Shown: piece after piece, positions 1-9,453 of the stretch
How the letters are laid out: the number at the start of each line of letters is the position of its first letter
How positions within the stretch are numbered: the first letter of the stretch is position 1
Source of the DNA: Saprospiraceae bacterium
GTDB taxonomy: Bacteria; Bacteroidota; Bacteroidia; Chitinophagales; Saprospiraceae
Assembly: GCA_016714985.1 (NCBI GenBank)
Contig: JADKBS010000011.1
Coordinates: forward strand, 124,001-188,000
Length of the DNA stretch: 64,000 bases
Direction of reading: 5' to 3'
The notes under the pieces: generated by a model
Told to the model about the DNA's origin: nothing
The model's input: only the letters and a program-made list of their open reading frames with translations
The model's database searches: none
Program-made: the position numbers and the translations under genes

Positions 1-651
1 CGGGATTTCAAGGAGCTTCGTGGTTATTTGAAGAAGACTGCCAATTTTGAAGTTGCTTTATTTATAATTTGCCCCCTGAAAAAAACGGTGGAAGCAGGCC
101 CCCCTGAAACCTTTAACCATTGAAACCTGAAACCTCCTTCACTGCTACCGATACGTAAGGAAAAATAAAAATTCAAAAAAAATGTCATTGGTTACAAATT
201 ACAACTAACACGATTCAAATCGCTTAAATATTCACGTTTTTTTATATTCAAAATTTACCCCCAACCCTACCCTCCGCTTGCGATTTACAGGCAATGTTTT
301 TGCATAATGTGTTCAATCAAGAAAAAATCAGAAAAGGCTTCATCGAGAAAAGGCTCAATACAAAGAAGACTGCAACCTATTAATTTCCAATCCTAGTTTC
401 CTACACTTCCATTGAATTCGAAAAAAAGGCTTTCCGACGAGTTGAAAACAGCTCGACCAATTTGACATTTTGTCAAATGTCGTGCTGCAAACGCTTGCCG
501 CTTGTATTGATTTTTCAGTAGTAAATCGAAGGAAGATTTGGTTTGTTGTGTTGTGACAATTGCTTGATTTTCAATGCGTTGCCAACCGTAAATCGTGAAT
601 CCCAAATCGTAAATCTACCACACTCCAATTCTTTAACTTAAATCCAATCCC
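1..651. other. Intergenic region at window edge
   Basis: I see no convincing gene here. A frame open from base 1 to a stop at 121-123 exists, but its DNA resembles the non-coding stretch near 62745 (both hold 'cgggatttca.ggag'), so it is probably spacer. Near 110-135 the word TGAAACC recurs, and near 590-615 a degenerate AATCGT/AAATC word recurs; both match the short-period repeats found elsewhere in the window. The rest is AT-rich and probably contains the promoter of the following gene, which I could not place. Confidence 0.5.
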
Positions 652-2983
652 ATGGTGAATCCGGCAGTTACCCCGGCATTCAGGAGGCGACTTTGCTTGG
701 TTGTTAGCTTCCTGTACATTCAGTATTTTCGCTTATGCACAACCCACTCCGATTATTACCGGAGACCAGGCGGTGTGTCAGGGCGATGCTTATTTCTACG
801 CCACGACTTACACAGCCGGCAATTCTTGGGCCTGGACGGTCACTCCCGGCGGTACCATCCTCAATAATTTCGGAAACTACATCGAGGTGCGTTGGAACGG
901 CCCACAAAACAGCAACCAGACCGTATCCGTTGTCGAAACTGGCGCAGGTGGATCGGGTTCCGATTCACACCCGGTCAGCATCATCAAATCTGTGCTAACC
1001 TGCGACAACGTGGTGCAGGTTTCCATTGACCAGGACGGGGTTTCTCATATTTTTCCCGACAACTTGCTGGAAGGAACCTACAATACCTACGATGGATTTA
1101 GGGTAGAAATCACCGACGCCCAAGGCTTCCCTCACGGCGATTCCATTACTTGCAACGAAGTCGGGAAAACCTTGACGGGAAAGGTAATAGACGAATGTTC
1201 TGGCAACGCCTGTTGGTCCATTATCATGGTGGAGGACAAACTTGTGCCCGTGTTTAGCTGCCCAGTTGCACCAGTCGAAATCCCCTGCGACGCCATCATT
1301 GATTCGATTCCAGGCCCGCTTGTTTACGACAACTGCGACGATTCGCTCTCAGTGACGATGCTTGCCTACAGCGTCAACAACAGCAACCTTTGCAATGGCG
1401 TGTGGATTAACCGCACCTGGCAGGCTGTGGACGACCATAACAATAAATCAACCTGTGTGCAGACCCTTCATATCAAACCGAACGGGCCAATTGATTTCCC
1501 GAAGGACAAAAATTGGAGTTGCACCCAGTACAACCAATACCCATCCATCACTGACCCCAAGCCCATGACGGACAGCCTTCACACCACGGGTTCTGGCGTG
1601 GCCACTGGGGTTAGCGGTCCTTATTGCCAGTACAATGTGCTTCGCAACGACGATACGCTTCAGGTTTGCGGCAACTCCTTCAAGATTATCCGCACTTGGG
1701 TCGTCGTGAATTGGTGTACGGGTGCGGTCATCACGACCGACTTTGAGGGTGATGACAACGAGCAAATCATCGCCGTGATGGACAACAACAAGCCAATTGT
1801 TACCGTACCAGCCATCATCCTGAACGCCAACCTCAAAGGGATACATCCATTCCCTTGTACTTCCACCGATTTTTTGCCTGCTCCTACGGTATTTGACTCC
1901 TGCAATGATTACACGGTGAAGATTTTCACGACCGTGGGGGAAGCCATCTATGTAAACGGCGTGGACGGCAAACAGGGCGGCTATGTACCACATCCCGGCT
2001 TGAAGATTGGGTTACAGCCGATTACCTACGAGGTGAGGGATGCCTGCGGCAATACGACGAAAATAGACGTGGTGGCAAGGGTGACCGACTTAACGGCTCC
2101 CGTGAATATTTGCGTGGAATTTGTGGACGTGAACTTGGAGGCCGACGGCTATACCGAGGTTTATGCGGATGCATTTGACCTCGCCAGCCACGACAACTGC
2201 TGCATTGACCGGATGGTCATCAAAAGGATGGGAGAGCCAGATTCCTATTTTGCTCCTTCCATCGAGTTCTCCTGCGACGACGTACCGGAGGTGATGGTCG
2301 TGCTGCGTGTTTACGATTGCTTCGACAACTACAACGAGTGCATGGTGACAGCCTATGTGAACGATAAAGTGTCACCAATTTGTATTGCTCCGCAAATGAA
2401 GGTACTTCCCTGCACAGACTTGCCTGCCGATGTCACGCAAGATTGGCTGGATGGCTTTGGCGGTGCGGCCTACTACGACAACTGCGATGCCACCTTGGTA
2501 GAATTGCCTTTCCAAGAAAACATCAATGCCTGCGGCGAAGGTTTCATCCTACGCAGCTGGCGGGCAGTGGACAACGCTGGCAATATCTCCGGCACTTGTG
2601 TCCAATACCTTTACACCACACCAGCCTCGGACTGGATTATCAAGTTCCCTGCGGACTTCTTCGGTTCATGTGACGAAATCGTGGATGCAGACTCTATTGA
2701 AATCGTCAATTTCGGCTGCGACTTGTTCGCTACCACCTACGAGGACCAATATTTTGCCTTGACCTTTGGCGATAGTGCCTGTTATAAAATCGTGCGCACT
2801 TGGAAGGTCATTAATTGGTGCAATTTTTCCCCTTCTACTACCCACAAAGTCATTACCCATGACTCGGCGGGCGTATGGGTTGACGAAGAGGATTACAATA
2901 ATTTTAGTGCCTATACTTACCAGCAAATCATCAAGATTTATGATGACACGCCACCTGTACTGAGCTACCCCTTTTGCCAATGA
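652..2983 (+). CDS. T9SS cargo protein, N-terminal part (frameshifted)
   Basis: This is the N-terminal part of a large secreted, probably cell-surface protein. It is rich in Cys, Asp and Asn and contains repeated HYR-like modules, each starting near 'DK.xPxxxCP' and passing through a 'YDNCD' motif (for example around residues 190-230 and 560-600 of the restored protein). A start at TTG 701 would give only a truncated leader. Reading from ATG 652 and dropping one G of the GG at 699-700 gives a complete signal peptide: Arg-rich start, then LCLLLASCTFSIFAYAQ. The frame runs into TGA at 2981, but a further one-base correction in the CCCC/TTTT run at 2968-2975 joins it to the next entry. Function is inferred only as surface adhesion or matrix. 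Confidence 0.75.
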
Positions 2984-4778
2984 GTTCTGTACAGAGGATA
3001 ATAACTGTGCCACTGGCCCTGTGTTTTTGCCAATCCAAATAGAAGGGGTTTGCTCCGACAACTACAATATCGTTTTCCACATTGACTTGGACAATGACCT
3101 TGACTACGACCTACAAGGCACAGGGTTCTTTGAAGGCGTCTTGCCTATCGGCAATCACCGAATCCTTTACTTGGTAGAAGATGGCTGTAACAACCAAAGT
3201 CAAATTCATGTGAACTTCAAGGTCAAGGACTGCAAAAAACCTACGGCAGTTTGCAAAAATGGCCTCATCGTAGAACTGATGCAGACGGGTATGCTCGATG
3301 TCTGCGCCAGCTCGCTCAATGACTACAGCTACGACAATTGCCCAGGCCCGCTCAAGTTTTCGTTCAGCAGCAACGTCCTCGACACCTGCATGCGTTTCAA
3401 CTGCCTAGACCTTGGCGTGAACCCTGTGAAAGTATGGGTGACAGATGCCGCTGGCAATCAGGATTTTTGCGAGACCTTCGTTGTGGTGCAGGACAATATG
3501 TTCTCCTGTGGCAATGGCCAACCAATAATCGGTTTTATTTCAACTTCAGATAATGACCCGTTGGAAAGCGTGGAAGTAAGGTTGAACAGCAACAGCAACT
3601 TTCAGAACACAGCGACCAATGCCGATGGCCAATACATTTTTGGCGGCCTAAACATCGGTGATGACTACACGGTGACCCCGAAAAAGGACGACGACCCAGC
3701 GAACGGCGTCAGCACTTTCGACCTCGTGCTGATTTCAAAGCACATTCTTGGATCAACGCCGCTGGGTTCGCCCTACAAGCTAATCGCTGCAGATGCCAAC
3801 AACTCCAAAACGGTTACGACATTCGACCTAGTTGAAATCCGCAAGCTGATATTGCACATGAACGACGAGTTCCCGAACAACACCTCCTGGCGCTTCGTGG
3901 ATGCGAACTACCAGTTCCCAAACCCGAACAACCCTTGGGCTGAGGTTTTTCCGGAAATCGTCAACATCAACGATATGCCAGGGGCCATGAACGACGTGGA
4001 CTTTGTGGCGGTGAAAATCGGCGACGTGAACGAAAGTGCCAGCGGATTTGCGGGCGGCAGCGACACGGGCGAGCGAAGCAGCGGCACCCTGACCTTTGAA
4101 ATGGACAACCTGACCTATCAAGCTGGCGAAGAAGTGACTGCCATCTTCAAGGCCACCACGTTCGATGATGTCTATGGCTTCCAGTTCACCATTGATTTCA
4201 ACAAAGACTTGCTGGCGTTCAAGCAGGTGGTACAGACAACCTATACCGGAATGGGCAATTTCGGCACAACGATGGTGGAAAATGGCTTTGTGACAACGAG
4301 CTGGGAAACCAACCCCTTACTGACCTTGGCAAGCGGCACGGAAGTCATCCAACTAAAATTCACGGCCAAAGCAGCGGGCAGTTTGTCGGAAGCAATTGGC
4401 ATCAGTTCCAGCTTCACCCCAGCGGAGGCGTACATCGGTGACCCAATTGAGGTCTATGAAGTTGCTTTGCAATTCAACAACGGCAATGCCTCCGCTTCCA
4501 ACGATGGTATCCAACAGGGTTACATGCTTTACCAGAACATGCCTAACCCGTTCAACAAGCGCACCTCCATCGCCTTCCAGTTGCCGACCAACAGCGAGGC
4601 CGTGCTGACAGTGTATGATGCCCTTGGCAAAGTAGTGACCACCATCGCTGGCCAATATGCTGCTGGCTACAACGAAATCGAACTTGACCGCAACAACCTC
4701 CCTAGCGAGGGCCTGCTCTACTACCGACTCGAAGCTGGCAGCTTTACCGCCACCCGCTCGATGACGGTGGTTAGGTAA
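2970..4778 (+). CDS. T9SS cargo protein, C-terminal part with sorting domain
   Basis: This continues the previous entry in another frame; a GTG at 3021 is only the first possible start of an isolated fragment. In order it shows an HYR-like module, a CarboxypepD_reg/CNA-B-like domain, two dockerin-like Ca-binding loops (near 'DPANGVSTFDLVLISK' and 'ADANNSKTVTTFDLVEI'), a cohesin-like beta-sandwich, and a type A T9SS C-terminal sorting domain (from 'YQNMPNPFNKRTSIAF' to the end, 'MTVVR'). The CTD means export by T9SS and surface attachment or release. The restored protein is about 1,370 residues. Whether it is a pseudogene or carries two sequencing errors cannot be settled from sequence alone. 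Confidence 0.85.
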   Translation, partial: PFANEFCTEDNNCATGPVFLPIQIEGVCSDNYNIVFHIDLDNDLDYDLQGTGFFEGVLPIGNHRILYLVEDGCNNQSQIHVNFKVKDCKKPTAVCKNGLIVELMQTGMLDVCASSLNDYSYDNCPGPLKFSFSSNVLDTCMRFNCLDLGVNPVKVWVTDAAGNQDFCETFVVVQDNMFSCGNGQPIIGFISTSDNDPLESVEVRLNSNSNFQNTATNADGQYIFGGLNIGDDYTVTPKKDDDPANGVSTFDLVLISKHILGSTPLGSPYKLIAADANNSKTVTTFDLVEIRKLILHMNDEFPNNTSWRFVDANYQFPNPNNPWAEVFPEIVNINDMPGAMNDVDFVAVKIGDVNESASGFAGGSDTGERSSGTLTFEMDNLTYQAGEEVTAIFKATTFDDVYGFQFTIDFNKDLLAFKQVVQTTYTGMGNFGTTMVENGFVTTSWETNPLLTLASGTEVIQLKFTAKAAGSLSEAIGISSSFTPAEAYIGDPIEVYEVALQFNNGNASASNDGIQQGYMLYQNMPNPFNKRTSIAFQLPTNSEAVLTVYDALGKVVTTIAGQYAAGYNEIELDRNNLPSEGLLYYRLEAGSFTATRSMTVVR

Positions 4779-4779
4779 G

Positions 4780-4911
4780 CTGGATACTGGATACTGGATG
4801 CTGGATGCATGCGAACACATCAAGCATAAAATATCAAGTATCCAGCATTCCGTATCAAATATCCAGTATCAAGCAGCATCCAGCAGCATCCAGTATCCAG
4901 TATCCAGTATC
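4780..4911. repeat. Heptamer-word inverted repeat downstream of T9SS gene
   Basis: Just after the stop, the 7-base word GGATACT/GGATGCT is repeated about four times (4782-4806). It then returns as the reverse complement (ATCCAGT, ATCCAGC words) repeatedly from 4838 to 4911. The two halves can fold into a long imperfect hairpin. No protein is encoded. It belongs to the short-period repeat class seen at many other gene ends in this window. Confidence 0.8.
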
Positions 4912-4953
4912 TTCCCATTAAACCTAAGATAGATAGATTTGGAGTAAAATTTG

Positions 4954-4988
4954 GGCCGCTTCCCTCAAGGGAGCGGTTTCTTTTTTTT
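4954..4988 (+). terminator. Rho-independent terminator
   Basis: A GC-rich stem (ccgcttccc, loop tcaa, gggagcgg at 4956-4976) is followed by a run of T residues at 4977-4988. It lies downstream of the T9SS gene and upstream of the TonB receptor, and is well formed. Confidence 0.8.
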
Positions 4989-5084
4989 AACGAGTATGCA
5001 CGGCTGCATTACTCTCCGAAAAGCAAAGCAGGTTCAAGATGGCAGTATTGCACAAAATTCGTTTCTTCGCAGAAATTTACTGCC

Positions 5085-7106
5085 ATGAAGAACCCCCCCA
5101 TTTTAATGATTTTGACTTGCTGCTTCGCAACAGCCTACCCGCTCTTTGCGCAGCAAACGGAAGGGGACACGCTGAAAACCAACGAACTGGCGCCCGTGAC
5201 CGTCACCGCCTACCGGGTGGAGATGAGCGACATGGCCACACCGCTCTCCATGACCCGAATTGGTGAAAAGCAGTTGCAAACGGGCGCTCAACAGCTTGGC
5301 CTCGACGAAGCGTTGATGAACGTGCCCGGCCTTTTCGTGCAGAACGGCACCAACTTCGCCCAAGACATCCGGGTAAGCATCCGGGGCTTTGGGGCGAGGT
5401 CGGCCTTTGGCATCCGGGGGGTGAAAATCCTTGTGGACGGCTTCCCTGAGAGCACTCCCGACGGCACGGCCCAGGTGGATGCAATTGACCCCAGCTCGCT
5501 GACCGGCCTGACCGTAATTCGCAGCGGCACAGGCGGCCTCTACGGCAATGCCAGCGGCGGCTCCATCAATTTCAACACCATGAAGTTCAACGACGAGGAA
5601 TGGGGGGAGGCAGGAGTTACCGTTGGGAGCTATGGCTACCAAAAAAGCCAAATCAAGATGGGGGGCGGCAAAGCAAACAAGTTCCTGTATTCACTAAACG
5701 GCGCATTCACTAGTTTGGACGGCTACCGGGAGCATAACGCTATGAAGAACTACCTCGTGAATGGCGGTTTTTTGATTCCGATTGATAGCACAATGACCAT
5801 TCGGGGCGTGCTCACCTATGTGAACAGTCCTTTAGCACAAGACCCCGGAGGTTTGGACGAAGAAGACCTGAAAGAGGACCGACGAATGGCAAATAACGCA
5901 TTTGAATTTGATGATGTGGGTGAAAAACTTTGGCAATTGCGGGCGGGCATCGCTGTTTCCAAGGACTTGAACAAAAGCCATCGGCTGAAGGCCAGTTTTT
6001 TTCAAACCAACCGCAGCTTTGAAAGTTTTCTCGTTAACGATGCGGTCAAGCTGCAACGGTCGTTCACTGGTGGCACCTTCAATTACGAGTACCGCACGAA
6101 GCCCGGCCACCTGAACTGGAGCCTTAACCTCGGTGCCGACCTCGAAAACCAGGCGGACGACCGCAAGCGGTTCGACAACGACGGAAATGGCTTTGAAGAC
6201 CAATATGCCTACCTGACCGAGTCCTATGCCTCCGCTGGGTTTTACGCCATCCAAAAATTGGAGTTCAACGAACAGGTTTACTTGTTGGCAAGCCTGCGCT
6301 ACGACCGCATCTTTATCAATGTGGACGACAAGTTCCCCGACAACATCAATGCGGACGACTACAAGGACGATTTCGCTGCGTTAAACCCAACCTTGGGATT
6401 TTCCGTAACACCCAGTGAGTATGCCACCATTTTTTTCAACTATGGCAGCAATTTCGAGACCCCAACCTTGTTGGAACTCAGCCAAGCAGGCGACGAAGGG
6501 CTAAAGCCGCAAACAACCAAATCTGCTGAACTTGGTATCAGGGTTTTGTCGGAGGAGCAAAAAATAAAGGTGGAGATAGCCCTGTTCAGGATGAACTTAA
6601 AGGATGAAATAATTAGGGTGACGGAAAATTTTGGGAACAATCTCTTCCGCAATGTGGGCAGTTCGACGAGGATGGGGGTAGAATTGTCCATGAATGGAAA
6701 AATGGCAAAACACTTGGCTTTTTCCATGAATGCCAATTTCTACGACTTCGAATTTGAGGACTACGACACTTATGACCGCAACAAAATGCCAGGACAGCCC
6801 CGCTACATGGCTGGCTTCATGTTTAGCAATTCAAGGATAAAACATCTTATGCTCACGGCTGGCGGCAACTGGGTCGGCAGCATCTACGCCGACTTCGACA
6901 ACAGAGAAAGCGTTGATGATTACTTTTTCGGCTACTTCAGGGCAGCCTATGATTTCAAGTTCAAGGAGAATGTACTAGAATTATACAGCGGCATCAACAA
7001 CCTGTTCAACGAGCGCTATAACGCAAACGTCAGAATAAACAACAGCAAACCCTTCGAACCCGCCCCGTTGCGCAATTTTTACACCGGCCTTAAAATCCGT
7101 TTCTGA
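5085..7106 (+). CDS. TonB-dependent outer-membrane receptor
   Basis: This 673-residue outer-membrane receptor has a signal peptide ending at FAQQ (about residue 23), a plug domain at about residues 40-165 (starting 'LAPVTVTAYR', with 'VSIRGFGARSAFGIRGVKI' and 'LYGNASGGSINF'), and a C-terminal 22-strand-type barrel ending in Phe. The plug resembles FecA-class ferric-siderophore receptors, but the substrate cannot be read from sequence. No CarboxypepD_reg extension is present. The next gene starts two bases after the stop, so the two are probably co-transcribed. The ATG at 5085 precedes a good signal peptide, which decides the start. Confidence 0.92.
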   Translation: MKNPPILMILTCCFATAYPLFAQQTEGDTLKTNELAPVTVTAYRVEMSDMATPLSMTRIGEKQLQTGAQQLGLDEALMNVPGLFVQNGTNFAQDIRVSIRGFGARSAFGIRGVKILVDGFPESTPDGTAQVDAIDPSSLTGLTVIRSGTGGLYGNASGGSINFNTMKFNDEEWGEAGVTVGSYGYQKSQIKMGGGKANKFLYSLNGAFTSLDGYREHNAMKNYLVNGGFLIPIDSTMTIRGVLTYVNSPLAQDPGGLDEEDLKEDRRMANNAFEFDDVGEKLWQLRAGIAVSKDLNKSHRLKASFFQTNRSFESFLVNDAVKLQRSFTGGTFNYEYRTKPGHLNWSLNLGADLENQADDRKRFDNDGNGFEDQYAYLTESYASAGFYAIQKLEFNEQVYLLASLRYDRIFINVDDKFPDNINADDYKDDFAALNPTLGFSVTPSEYATIFFNYGSNFETPTLLELSQAGDEGLKPQTTKSAELGIRVLSEEQKIKVEIALFRMNLKDEIIRVTENFGNNLFRNVGSSTRMGVELSMNGKMAKHLAFSMNANFYDFEFEDYDTYDRNKMPGQPRYMAGFMFSNSRIKHLMLTAGGNWVGSIYADFDNRESVDDYFFGYFRAAYDFKFKENVLELYSGINNLFNERYNANVRINNSKPFEPAPLRNFYTGLKIRF

Positions 7107-7108
7107 CC

Positions 7109-9181
7109 ATGAATAAACTGCCATTTATACTTTTATTCTGCTTCGCAACGGCCCAACTCTCGGCCCAAACGGATACCCTTGGCCTGCCCAGCCCCACCGA
7201 AGACCTGCTCGAAGGCTACTCCCAGGGTCAGGACGAAGATGGCAGCTTTGACTACAACGACCTCCTCGACCGCCTCAGCCACTTGCGCCGCCGACCCCTC
7301 GACCTCAACCAAGCCACCGCCAACGACCTTGCAGAATTCCCCTTTTTGACTGATTTGCAGCGCATCGCCCTGCCCGAATACCGAAGCAAATACGGCAACC
7401 TCGTCTCCATCTTCGAGCTGCAAGCTGTGCCCGGTTACGATGTGGCCACTATCAAGCAACTGCTGCCTTTCGTATCGGTCAAGGAGCCAGGCCTGCTCGA
7501 CCAAGCTCCCCAAACCATTTCCAATAGCCGCCATCAAGTACTGCTGCGTTGGTCACGCCAATTGGAGGAAAAAGCGGGTTATAAGATGCCAAACGACTCG
7601 ATACCTAGCCGCTATGCTGGCAGCCCCGACCAACTATATTTCCGTTATCGTTTCACAAAAGGCGACCGAATCTCGGCGGGCATCACAGCGGAGAAGGATG
7701 CGGGCGAGGCGTTTTTCAAGGGCAGCAACAAAAAGGGATTCGATTTTTACAGTGCCCATGTTTTTATCAAAAACCCCATCCGCAGGGTGAAGTCATTGGC
7801 CTTGGGCGACTATTCCGTCACCATGGGGCAAGGTTTGCTGATATACCAGGGCTTTGCGCCGAGGAAGAGCGCACTATCCACCTTGGTAAGCCGGAGTGGG
7901 AAGCAGTTGCGGCCCTTCACCTCTGTCAGCGAGTTCGATTTTTTTCGGGGTGCTGCTGCAATCATTGACTTGGGTAAAAAACTGGAACTGCTCGCCTTCG
8001 CCTCCACCCGTCAGCGTGACGCCAACCTCGACACCGAGGACGACACCGAAGACCCCGATGCCTTCTTCGCCACCTCGCTCCAGACCAGTGGCCTTCACCG
8101 CACCGCCAGCGAACTAGCCGATAGGGGCGCCATCCGGCAAAACTCGGCGGGGGCTACCCTCAAGTACCGGGGCCGCCGCCTGCAAGTCGGGGCGAATGCA
8201 CTTTACGAGCACTTGGACAAACCACTACAACGCCGCCAAGACCTCTACAACCAGTTCTATTTCAATGGACAGACCCTGCTGAACCTCAGCTTGGACTATG
8301 GTTTTACGCTGCGCAACGTCTATTTCTTTGGTGAGACCGCCCGTAGCCGAAACGGGGCCATTTCCGCTGTGAACGGTCTCGTCGCCGCCCTCGACCGCCG
8401 GGTGGATGTGGCCATTGTGCTGCGCAATTTTGACCGTGACTATCAATCGCTGAACGCAAAACCCTTTGCAGAAACCAGCGGTGGCTTGAACGAAAAAGGC
8501 GCTTATTTCGGCCTGCAAGCCCAACCCACGAAGCGATGGCGCATCAACGCCTACTTCGACCAGTGGCGCCACGACTGGCTCCGCTTCGGGGTGGACGCCC
8601 CCTCCAACGGCAACGAGTGGTTGGGGCGGGTGACCTTCACCCAAAAGCGGAAATTGGAAGCCTACGCCCAGTTGCGCAGCGAAAAAAAAGAAGAAAACTA
8701 CAGCGGCGAACCCACCCAGGTTGACCGATTGACCGTTCGCCACAACCTGCAAGGCCGCCTGCACCTCGCCCTGAAATTGGGCCCCGCCGTGGAGTGGCGC
8801 AGCCGCCTTGACCTTGGCTCATCGGCCGCTTCTGGTACGACCATCGAAGGCATGTCCATTTTTCAGGAGTTCATTATAAAGCCGTTGAGTTCACCCTTTA
8901 CGGCCAGTACCCGCTTCGCCATCTTCTCCACGGGCGGCTACGACGTGCGCTTCTACTCCTTCGAGCGGGATGTACTGAACGACTTTTCCATCCCCGCCTA
9001 CTACGACCGGGGCAGCCGCTTTTATGCCAACCTTGGCTATCGCCTCAGCAGCGAACTTAGGTTGGAATTGCGGTACGCAACGACATATTATCCGGGTGTG
9101 GAAGAAGTGGGTACAGGGAACGAAGCCACCATCGGAAACAGGCGCAGCGAGGTGAAGGTGCAGTTGAGGGGGGAGTTTTGA
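7109..9181 (+). CDS. Helix-hairpin-helix secreted/OM protein
   Basis: This 690-residue protein has an N-terminal signal peptide (cleavage near LSAQ). Two tandem ComEA-like helix-hairpin-helix motifs follow at about residues 62-125 ('PLDLNQATANDLAEFPF' and 'LQAVPGYDVATIKQLLPF'). The remainder is rich in alternating hydrophobic strands and looks like an outer-membrane barrel. HhH motifs in exported proteins bind DNA in ComEA, but that role is not established for this large Bacteroidota form. It is tightly coupled to the upstream TonB receptor, with a 2-bp gap, suggesting a joint role at the outer membrane. Confidence 0.85.
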   Translation: MNKLPFILLFCFATAQLSAQTDTLGLPSPTEDLLEGYSQGQDEDGSFDYNDLLDRLSHLRRRPLDLNQATANDLAEFPFLTDLQRIALPEYRSKYGNLVSIFELQAVPGYDVATIKQLLPFVSVKEPGLLDQAPQTISNSRHQVLLRWSRQLEEKAGYKMPNDSIPSRYAGSPDQLYFRYRFTKGDRISAGITAEKDAGEAFFKGSNKKGFDFYSAHVFIKNPIRRVKSLALGDYSVTMGQGLLIYQGFAPRKSALSTLVSRSGKQLRPFTSVSEFDFFRGAAAIIDLGKKLELLAFASTRQRDANLDTEDDTEDPDAFFATSLQTSGLHRTASELADRGAIRQNSAGATLKYRGRRLQVGANALYEHLDKPLQRRQDLYNQFYFNGQTLLNLSLDYGFTLRNVYFFGETARSRNGAISAVNGLVAALDRRVDVAIVLRNFDRDYQSLNAKPFAETSGGLNEKGAYFGLQAQPTKRWRINAYFDQWRHDWLRFGVDAPSNGNEWLGRVTFTQKRKLEAYAQLRSEKKEENYSGEPTQVDRLTVRHNLQGRLHLALKLGPAVEWRSRLDLGSSAASGTTIEGMSIFQEFIIKPLSSPFTASTRFAIFSTGGYDVRFYSFERDVLNDFSIPAYYDRGSRFYANLGYRLSSELRLELRYATTYYPGVEEVGTGNEATIGNRRSEVKVQLRGEF

Positions 9182-9386
9182 AAAAAACTGAAAACAATTC
9201 TATTATTGCGACTATTAAGCACTAATCTCATTGTGAAAAGAAACATTACAATCCTCCCCATGGTGGCTTTATAGGTCAATAGCGTTTCTGCAAACGTATA
9301 AGGGAACCATAGCCTGTCTTTTCGATGAGTCTTCACATCAAGCTTGGGCACTGCCTCAGACAGTTAATCAATCAACTAAATAATGG

Positions 9387-9433
9387 TATTTGGATGCAAT
9401 TGAATTGTATTAATTTTCAATTACATCCAAATA
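9387..9433. terminator. Bidirectional terminator-like hairpin
   Basis: TATTTGGATGcAATTGAA at 9387-9404 pairs with TTCAATTaCATCCAAATA at 9416-9433 across an 11-base loop. It sits between two convergent genes and could end transcription in both directions. Apart from this hairpin I see nothing else in the 270-bp gap. Confidence 0.65.
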
Positions 9434-9453
9434 TTCAATACAAGAAGATACCA

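Noticed and set aside
393..605. Minus-strand 70-codon open frame in the upstream spacer
   Set aside because: No signal, motif or start context; the sequence overlaps short-word repeats and looks like spacer.
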